From: Streptomyces sparsogenes
Lineage (GTDB): Bacteria; Actinomycetota; Actinomycetes; Streptomycetales; Streptomycetaceae
Assembly (NCBI RefSeq): GCF_001704635.1
Contig: NZ_MAXF01000085.1
Coordinates: forward strand, 62,001-126,000
DNA: 64,000 bases
Reading direction: 5' to 3'
A program made the position numbers and the translations under genes. Positions within the stretch are counted from its first letter, which is position 1; every line of letters starts with the position of its first letter. Under the pieces are notes generated by a model, which worked only from the letters and a program-made list of their open reading frames with translations, ran no database searches and was not told the DNA's origin. Positions 59,102-64,000 of the stretch are shown one piece after another.

Positions 59102-61102
59102 GTGACGGGGGAACAGCCTGCGCCGAATGACAATGCGCCGAGCGCTGACTGGCAGGCCCCAGGCGCGCCGCCGGGCGTCCCACCTGGTGTCCCACCAGGC
59201 GTCCCACCAGGCGCCCCGCCAGGCGTCCCACCTGGTGTCCCACCTGGCGCCCCGCCCGGCGCCCCTCCCGGTGTCCCACCTGTTGGCGCGCCGATCGCCG
59301 ACGGGCAGGCCCCCGGCGTGCCGCCAGGGCCGGTGCGCCGCCGGAGGATGGTGCTGGCCGGGGCCGCCGCCGTGGTGCTGGCCCTGCTGGCCGGCCTGCT
59401 CGTGTGGCTGACCTCGCAGGACGGCGACGGCGGCGGCGACGGACGCGACTCGGCGGCGTTCCAGCGCGATCGGAAACCGTTCGTCGAGGCGCTGGTCGAC
59501 CTCGCGGCGGCCCGCGGCCTGCACTACAAGGACACCGCGGCCGTGGGCATCACCGAACGGGACTTCACCGTCACCCAGTCCGGCGCGGTCTTCGGATCCA
59601 TAGGCGACGGCGTGGAGAAGCTGGACAAGGACGTTCTCCGCATCGGCGGCAAGACGTACACCCGGTGGAAGAAGGGCCGGGACTACGAGTGGGCGGACGG
59701 GGAGCGCAAGGACCCGGACTCACCGGGCAGGTGGACCATAGGGTCCCCGGGCGAGTCCTACACCCTCGATCCGGTGATGGCGCAGTACCTGCGCCCGACC
59801 GAGCTGGCCCTCAAACTCTTCGACGCTCTCGACCAGTTGGGGCCGGAGCAACTGCCCGACCCGAGCGACCCCGACCTGCCGGCCCTGACCGTGGGCGGCG
59901 TGCCCGCGCTGCGGGCCGATACGTCGGCGGGCCGCATCGTCGTCTCGAAGAACAAGCCCTACCGCGTGCTCCGCCTGGAGCCGTACGACCTGCGCCAGCA
60001 GATCAAGGACCAGCTCAAGCCGCGCGAGGAGGGCGAGCCGACGCCCACGGTGGCGCCGCGGCTCACCACCGGGCCCCTGAAGGACGGCGACTCCGAGGGG
60101 ATGGAACTGGCGCCGATCCCCGAAGACCAGGCGGACACCATGTACGCCGGGCTGGAGAAATACGCCGAGCAGCTGAAAGACGCGGTGGACGACGGCGTCG
60201 ACTTCACTCTGGACGGCTCCGGCAAACTGGACTGCGGACGCTCGGGATGCTCCGTCCGGCAGAAGTTCACCGGGAAGCTGTCCACCGAGGCCAAGACCCG
60301 CATCACCGGCGGCACCGTTTTCGCCACCTTGAGCGCGACCATCAGCATCGACGGCCAGCCCGCCGGCGGCTGCACGGTCCCCAGCCGCGCCTTCCCCATC
60401 ACCGGCAACGGCAGCGTCTCCGGCGCCCTGTCCTGCTCCGCCCCGGAGGCCGGCCCCGTCTTCGCGGCGGCCGACGCGAAGGCCAAGGCGCAAGCGGAAC
60501 AGCAGGCCAGGGCGTCCGGCGGGCGGGCCACCGTCCGCTTCTACTCGCGGGCCGACACCCTCATCGACGCCCGGGCGCTCGCCGTGGGCGAGGTGGACCG
60601 CATCATCGACCAGGTGCGGCGGGAACGCCGCGACGGGACCTGCGCGGTCGGCGCGAACGCCGGCGTCCGCCCGTCCGCGGCTCGGCTCACTGGCGGGCAG
60701 AGCACCCACGCGTACCATGTGCTGGCCGGCAAGAAGGCGCCCGCCCCCAAGGCATCATGCTTCGAGCTGACCGAAATCGGTGGCGGGAAGCTGAAAACCC
60801 CCGCCGGTCTGGTCTACGGACCGATGAAGGGCGGGGAAGGGCACCGTATCTTCCATGTCGGCGCGCATGCCGGGGAAAGCGTGAAGAAGGGCAAGAAAGA
60901 ACACAGCATCTTCACCGGCCGGTCGAGCCCGCTGGAACTCGTCGACGAGGCGTGGCGGAAGCGAGGGGCGCCGGAGCCGAATGACCCGGGCGCGTATGTC
61001 GTGCCGATGGGAAGAACGGTCGGCAGCGGTGGTCAGAAAAGCATTCGCGTCATCGTCAAGCCGGGGACGACTGAAGTCATCAGCGCCTACCCGGTCGAGT
61101 GA
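59102..61102 (+). CDS. membrane-anchored surface protein with PPG repeats and possible RNase-toxin C-terminus
   Basis: 666 residues. Residues 20-60 are collagen-like PPGV/PPGA repeats, 83-104 is a single membrane helix, so most of the protein is extracytoplasmic. Residues 110-480 are mixed beta-rich (LGIGGKTYTRWKKG type, LDCGRSGCSV) and resemble lipoprotein-like domains. An Ala/Lys/Gln helix (about 460-475) leads to a C-terminal region of about 90 residues (IFHVGAHAGESVKK, KKEHSIFTGRSSPLELV, ... SIRVIVKPGTTEVISAYPV) whose end is similar in style to BECR-fold RNase toxin domains of polymorphic toxins. GTG with GGGAAAGG upstream. The toxin reading is tentative. Confidence 0.65.
   Translation: MTGEQPAPNDNAPSADWQAPGAPPGVPPGVPPGVPPGAPPGVPPGVPPGAPPGAPPGVPPVGAPIADGQAPGVPPGPVRRRRMVLAGAAAVVLALLAGLLVWLTSQDGDGGGDGRDSAAFQRDRKPFVEALVDLAAARGLHYKDTAAVGITERDFTVTQSGAVFGSIGDGVEKLDKDVLRIGGKTYTRWKKGRDYEWADGERKDPDSPGRWTIGSPGESYTLDPVMAQYLRPTELALKLFDALDQLGPEQLPDPSDPDLPALTVGGVPALRADTSAGRIVVSKNKPYRVLRLEPYDLRQQIKDQLKPREEGEPTPTVAPRLTTGPLKDGDSEGMELAPIPEDQADTMYAGLEKYAEQLKDAVDDGVDFTLDGSGKLDCGRSGCSVRQKFTGKLSTEAKTRITGGTVFATLSATISIDGQPAGGCTVPSRAFPITGNGSVSGALSCSAPEAGPVFAAADAKAKAQAEQQARASGGRATVRFYSRADTLIDARALAVGEVDRIIDQVRRERRDGTCAVGANAGVRPSAARLTGGQSTHAYHVLAGKKAPAPKASCFELTEIGGGKLKTPAGLVYGPMKGGEGHRIFHVGAHAGESVKKGKKEHSIFTGRSSPLELVDEAWRKRGAPEPNDPGAYVVPMGRTVGSGGQKSIRVIVKPGTTEVISAYPVE
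59168..59275 (+). repeat. 12-bp coding tandem repeat (PPGV/PPGA)
   Basis: Nine 12-base units encode Pro-Pro-Gly-Val or Pro-Pro-Gly-Ala in the cytoplasmic N-terminus of the surface protein. Length variation by slippage would keep the frame. Confidence 0.85.
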
Positions 61103-61122
61103 GAGAGCCCGGAGGAGACCCC

Positions 61123-61332
61123 GTGGAGTGCCCGCGATGTCATCAGGCAGCGCTTGAGAAGGTCCAGGTCACGCGCTTCGCGATCAAGATCGTCAAGTGC
61201 CCCGAATGCGACGCGATCTGGCCGCTCGATGGGGTCGTGGGCCCGCTCAACTTCGTGCAGTTCCAGCTTTTCCTGGATCTTCTGGGGGAGTCCGAGATGG
61301 AATCGCCGTACGAAGAGCTGGGCCCGCTCTAG
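61123..61332 (+). CDS. small TFIIB-type zinc-ribbon protein, possible immunity protein
   Basis: 69 residues. CPRCHQAALEKV ... IVKCPECDAIWPLDG is the zf-TFIIB-like zinc ribbon (two CxxC). The C-terminus is acidic. Ribosome site GGAGGAGA lies just upstream of GTG 61123, 20 bases after the large protein; an earlier GTG (61099) overlapping the previous stop is also possible. Position directly behind a possible toxin-bearing gene is where an immunity gene would be expected; this is positional inference only. Confidence 0.7.
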   Translation: MECPRCHQAALEKVQVTRFAIKIVKCPECDAIWPLDGVVGPLNFVQFQLFLDLLGESEMESPYEELGPL

Positions 61333-61352
61333 GGCCTGTGGTGATGCCGTGA

Positions 61353-61562
61353 TCAGTCTGTGGTCTTCAGGAGGTCGTCGATCCAGATCATTGCGGCTCG
61401 AAGGTGGAGGCCGGCGAGGTGGCTTTCGGGTGACTTGTCGTAGTGGGTGGCGATCCCTCGCCAGGCCTTCAGCTTGTTGATCAGCCGCTCGACGGTGTTT
61501 TGCTCCTTGTAGAGACCGGCATCGTGGCTGACGGGCCAGCCGCCGCTGAAGCCCTTGTTCTT
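61353..61562 (-). pseudogene. IS5-family transposase, 3' fragment (inverted)
   Basis: Minus-strand frame reads KNKGFSGGWPVSHDAGLYK, then EQNTVERLINKLKAWRGIAT and HYDK to a TGA at 61353: the C-terminal third of a DDE transposase of the IS5 group, including the catalytic-Glu region (NTVERLINKLK). It begins at a stop directly before KNKG. The missing upstream part is present on the opposite strand at 62144-62446, ending at the same KNKG residues. Confidence 0.85.
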
Positions 61563-61660
61563 TCAGGGAACTGCTCAAGCCCGGGTCCTTGTCTATGGTA
61601 ATGCGTGGCCACAGGCGCGCCCCTGGTCGCAGAGGCCGCCGCATCTCAAAGGGGGACGGG

Positions 61661-62083
61661 ATGAGCGAGTCGAGCAACGACGACGAGGGCACAGGCATCC
61701 TGATCGCGCTTGGCATGACGGCCGGCCTGTCCTTGGTCTGGGCTTATGTCATCAAGGATCAGGCACAGCTGATGACTTGGGGCGCGTTGGTGATGGCCGG
61801 AGTCACCGGCCTCATCGCCGGAAACTACAGCAACCACAGCCAGTCGGTCGCCGTTACCTGCGCCTTGGCCACCCCGCTCGGCACCTACCTGGGCACGCTC
61901 CTCGGTCTCTGCATGATCGCTGTCGCTCGGTACGGAGGTGACTTCAGCGACGCCTGGCACGTCTTCACCAGCGACACGAGCGAGGCGGCGCGCCTGTTCA
62001 AAACGGAGGCCCAGGACCGCGACTGGCTCTTCCTGTTCCTGTCGGCGCCGGTGGGGTACGGAGCGGCGATGCTGGAGGATTGA
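61661..62083 (+). CDS. hypothetical membrane protein between the two transposase fragments
   Basis: 140 residues with three or four hydrophobic helices (GILIALGMTAGLSLVWAYVI, LMTWGALVMAGVTGLIAG, and so on) and a soluble segment rich in acidic residues. ATG 61661 is preferred because AAAGGGGG lies 5 bases upstream; earlier ATGs give an Arg-rich extension. Unrecognised. It sits on the segment bounded by inverted AAGAACAAGGGC copies. Confidence 0.55.
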   Translation: MSESSNDDEGTGILIALGMTAGLSLVWAYVIKDQAQLMTWGALVMAGVTGLIAGNYSNHSQSVAVTCALATPLGTYLGTLLGLCMIAVARYGGDFSDAWHVFTSDTSEAARLFKTEAQDRDWLFLFLSAPVGYGAAMLED

Positions 62084-62143
62084 CCTGGGGTGGGCCCCGC
62101 GGCGGAAGGCATGACCGCTGAGGCGGCCCGCGTGGGGAGAACG

Positions 62144-62446
62144 GACTTGTCACTGGTCAGCCAGCAAATCCACCTCGCTGCGGACCGCAGGTGCCGTCCG
62201 CTCGCGTTCGTCCTGACCGCCGGGCAGGCCGCAGACAGCCCGCAGTTCATGCCGGTCCTGAAGAGGGTCCGCGTCCGGCTGCCCCTCGGCCGTCCCCGCA
62301 CCAGGCCCGGCGCGGTCGCCGCGGACAAGGCCTACTCATCTCGCGGCAACCGCGCCTACCTGCGCAAACGCAACATCAAGGCGGTCATCCCGGAGAAGAA
62401 GGACCAGGCCGCCAACCGGAAGAACAAGGGCGGGCCACACCCCCGG
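62144..62446 (+). pseudogene. IS5-family transposase, central fragment
   Basis: Encodes IHLAADRRCRPLAFVLTAGQ, then VAADKAYSSRGNRAYLRK (with a DDE Asp) and PEKKDQAANRKNKG. The N-terminal third is missing upstream, and the reading runs into a 27-base duplication and unrelated sequence after KNKG. Together with the opposed fragment at 61353-61562 it reconstitutes the central and C-terminal parts of one transposase. Confidence 0.85.
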
Positions 62447-62471
62447 AAGAACAAGGGCGGGCCACACCCCC
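62418..62471 (+). repeat. 27-bp tandem duplication at the transposase break
   Basis: GGAAGAACAAGGGCGGGCCA and its next 7 bases are present twice. Each copy contains AAGAACAAGGGC, which also occurs inverted at 61551-61562. Likely a scar of rearrangement. Confidence 0.8.
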
Positions 62472-62493
62472 GTGCGGCACCGGGCGGACGGTG

Positions 62494-62709
62494 TCAGGGA
62501 ACGATCCGTACCGCCCGGTAGTCGTACCCGTCCTGCTGGAAACCGGGCGCCTCCCATTCGAGACCGACCCGCTGCCCCGCCTCCAGGGAACGGAACCCGT
62601 CCGCGTCGACAGCGCTGAAATGACCCCAGCAGCCACCCGGCGTCTCCGGGCAGTCGAGCACGCCCCAGCCCTCTTCGTCATGCCACTCACGCACCGTCGC
62701 GTTCACCAT
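62494..62709 (-). CDS. cold-shock-domain-like protein
   Basis: 71 residues: VREWHDEEGWGVLDCPETPGG, HFSAVDADGFRSLEAGQRV resemble the RNP1/RNP2 pattern of cold-shock proteins, but diverged from canonical CspA (GTVKWF replaced by ATVREWH). Probably binds single-stranded nucleic acid. ATG at 62709 with a weak ribosome site. The 165-base gap to the next gene holds G/C-rich sequence and no clear signal. Confidence 0.75.
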   Translation of the reverse strand: MVNATVREWHDEEGWGVLDCPETPGGCWGHFSAVDADGFRSLEAGQRVGLEWEAPGFQQDGYDYRAVRIVP

Positions 62710-62874
62710 GACCGGCAGCTTACTCAGGGCCAGGGCTCGCCGCCGGGGCCCCGCCCCGCCCCTCTTCGGCGCCGTCGCCCGGGGTCGATTACCTGCCAGG
62801 TCATCGACCCCGGCGCGGCGGCGGGCAATGATCGTGGACGTACCGAGACCGATCGCCGCCACCGGGAGGACGCC

Positions 62875-63228
62875 ATGCCCGCGTACGTCATCGCCCACCT
62901 TCAGGAGTCCGCTCCGCACCCGGACATCGCCGAGTACATCGAGCGCATCCCCGGCACCTTCGAGCCGTACGGCGGTCGCTTCCTCGTACACGCCACGCGG
63001 CACGAGGTGAAGGAGGGCCGCTGGCCCGGCTTCGTCGTGGTGATCGCCTTTCCCGGGTTGGCCGAGGCGCAGGCCTGGTGGGACTCGCCCGCGTACCAGG
63101 AGATCGCCCCGCTGCGCTCGCGGCACATCGAGGGCGACATCGTCCTGGTCGGAGGCGTCCCGGAGGACTACGACGCGACGGCGACGGGAAGGGCGATGCG
63201 GGAAGCGATGGGGGAGCCGGTGCGGTAG
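62875..63228 (+). CDS. DUF1330 domain protein
   Basis: 117 residues, dimeric alpha-beta-barrel fold: MPAYVIAHLQ start, PYGGRFLVHATRHEVKEGRWPGFVVVIAFP and WWDSPAYQEIAPLR, typical of DUF1330. Family members are small stress- or metabolite-associated proteins without assigned reaction. Good ribosome site GGGAGGACG. Confidence 0.88.
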   Translation: MPAYVIAHLQESAPHPDIAEYIERIPGTFEPYGGRFLVHATRHEVKEGRWPGFVVVIAFPGLAEAQAWWDSPAYQEIAPLRSRHIEGDIVLVGGVPEDYDATATGRAMREAMGEPVR

Positions 63229-63398
63229 GCCCTGCCGATCACCTCGTCGCCACCGCGAAGAATGGCCGCATCACGGCCTGCCGATTCCCGGGGCCTCAGC
63301 AGGCCGAGTGACCTGCGACGTTAAAGGCCAAGCTCAGGAAGAAGGGAGCTCAGACCTCGCAGTGCAGCTACCTGGAAGTCACGCAGCCGGCTCCGGGG
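63229..63398. other. non-coding gap
   Basis: No gene, hairpin with long arms or recognisable promoter was found between the DUF1330 stop and the end of the convergent serine hydrolase gene. Confidence 0.5.
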
Positions 63399-64000
63399 CT
63401 ACTGGTGCCGTGGGAGGTCCTGTGCCTTCTGCGCCGAAAGAGTCTTGTAGACGGTACCGGCGAGGTCGGGCAGCGTGTCCCCCTCGCCGACGGCGCTGTT
63501 GACGGCAATGGCGATGATCATGCCAGTCTTCGGGAAGTACATGTGCAGCACCCGGTTTCCATAAGTGGCCCCCTCATAGGCCCAGACCGTCCCGGCCACA
63601 GGATGGGCGAGCTTCACGACACCGAGCCCGAAACCCATGGGATCGTCGGCCGTGACGCTCTCGATGGGCTCACTCGTCTTCACCGAGACCAGGGACTCCA
63701 GCTCGCGCTGCTGCGCTGAGGGCAGCAGTCGACCGCTGTACAGCGCCCTGTCCCAAGCCGTCATGTCCCTCAGCGAACTCACCAGGCCACCCGCCCCCTG
63801 CGCCCAGGACAGGTGGAGCCGAGGAAGTGACTTGTTGAGATGCTTCGGCAGGTCGGAATGGGTGGAGTACGGCGTCGGCATGCGCGAGGCCGTGTCCGGA
63901 GGGCAGTCCGGGGGGAGGCAGGTGTCGTTCATTCCGAGAGGTTCGATGATGCGCTCGGCGAGCCGCTCATGGTAAGTATCGTGCGACGCTCGTTCGACAA
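63399..64000 (-). CDS. serine hydrolase / beta-lactamase class C-like protein, 5' end outside the window
   Basis: The minus-strand frame stays open to the right edge (SHDTYHERLAERIIEPLGMNDT precedes the internal ATG at 63932, broken here as ERLAERIIEPLGM). This is the C-terminal part of a beta-lactamase-fold hydrolase: AQGAGGLVSSLRDMTAWDRAL, GFGLGVVKL and YEGATYGNRVLHMYFPKTG, where Y/EG replaces the HxG of motif 3. The SxxK and YxN motifs must lie beyond the window. Probably a secreted D,D-peptidase or esterase. Confidence 0.8.
   Translation of the reverse strand, partial: VERASHDTYHERLAERIIEPLGMNDTCLPPDCPPDTASRMPTPYSTHSDLPKHLNKSLPRLHLSWAQGAGGLVSSLRDMTAWDRALYSGRLLPSAQQRELESLVSVKTSEPIESVTADDPMGFGLGVVKLAHPVAGTVWAYEGATYGNRVLHMYFPKTGMIIAIAVNSAVGEGDTLPDLAGTVYKTLSAQKAQDLPRHQ

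Noticed and set aside
59168..59275. 12-base repeats as a satellite or recombination site
   Set aside because: They are in frame and code for PPGV/PPGA, so they belong to the protein.
55813..61102. Specialised-metabolite cluster controlled by the SARP regulator
   Set aside because: No PKS, NRPS, terpene or RiPP biosynthetic genes are nearby; the regulator may act elsewhere.

Overview
The window is about 72% G+C, uses many GTG and TTG starts and many 4-base ATGA/GTGA gene overlaps, and carries gene families typical of Streptomyces: SARP/AfsR-type regulator, WhiJ-like HTH/DUF397/ATPase triad, F420 enzymes, a PknG-like kinase and an OtrA-like protein. It is almost certainly a Streptomyces or close relative chromosome segment, probably non-core, because regulators, resistance genes, conflict-type genes and IS remnants are interleaved. 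No rRNA, tRNA or CRISPR array was recognised.

Layout. 1-4.5 kb: a membrane-anchored D-Ala-D-Ala carboxypeptidase (5' end outside the window, apparent frameshift in its repetitive tail) and a polytopic membrane protein. 4.5-12.7 kb (minus strand): a tightly coupled five-gene operon of trypsin-like protease, PknG-like kinase, vWA/zinc-ribbon protein, four-helix-bundle membrane sensor and solute-binding protein. It resembles an enlarged mycobacterial PknG-GlnX-GlnH pathway. 12.7-14.8 kb: tetracycline-type ribosomal protection GTPase. 15-21.9 kb: a GntR-controlled divergent catabolic locus with an MFS carrier and ABM protein on one side. On the other side are GntR, a luciferase-like F420/flavin oxidoreductase, a transglutaminase-fold enzyme, an aldehyde dehydrogenase and an F420:NADPH reductase. 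21.9-23.5 kb: TetR and NmrA-like reductase. 23.6-26.8 kb: bacterial NHEJ (Ku, LigD-type polymerase, ATP-dependent ligase), closed by a 31-bp-stem hairpin. 26.8-29.6 kb: PLP deaminase, HTH protein, LCMT-type methyltransferase.

29.7-37.2 kb is the most interesting part: six tightly packed genes that look like an effector-associated-domain (EAD) conflict system. An EAD-A/trypsin-like protease is followed by a small protein made only of EAD-A plus EAD-B, then a lectin-like protein, a radical SAM/SPASM enzyme with a Cys/His repeat tail, a SUMF1-fold protein without FGE catalytic cysteines, and an EAD-B/STAND ATPase. The small protein should bridge the ATPase to the protease.

37.3-46.5 kb: APH(6)-like kinase, MarR/MFS pair, TetR/KAS III pair, an operon of ribbon-helix-helix protein, DUF4097 protein and DrrAB-like ABC exporter preceded by an operator array, and a MerR/MFS pair. 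46.5-55.8 kb: CMD peroxidase-like protein, VOC protein with AraC regulator, winged-helix protein, Ser/Thr kinase, WhiJ-like triad, MerR-controlled SDR. 55.8-64 kb: SARP/NB-ARC/TPR regulator, a surface protein with collagen-like PPG repeats and a possible RNase-toxin C-terminus followed by a small zinc-ribbon protein. These are followed by an IS5-type transposase split into two opposed halves around a membrane-protein gene, a cold-shock-like protein, a DUF1330 protein and the end of a serine hydrolase that leaves the window.
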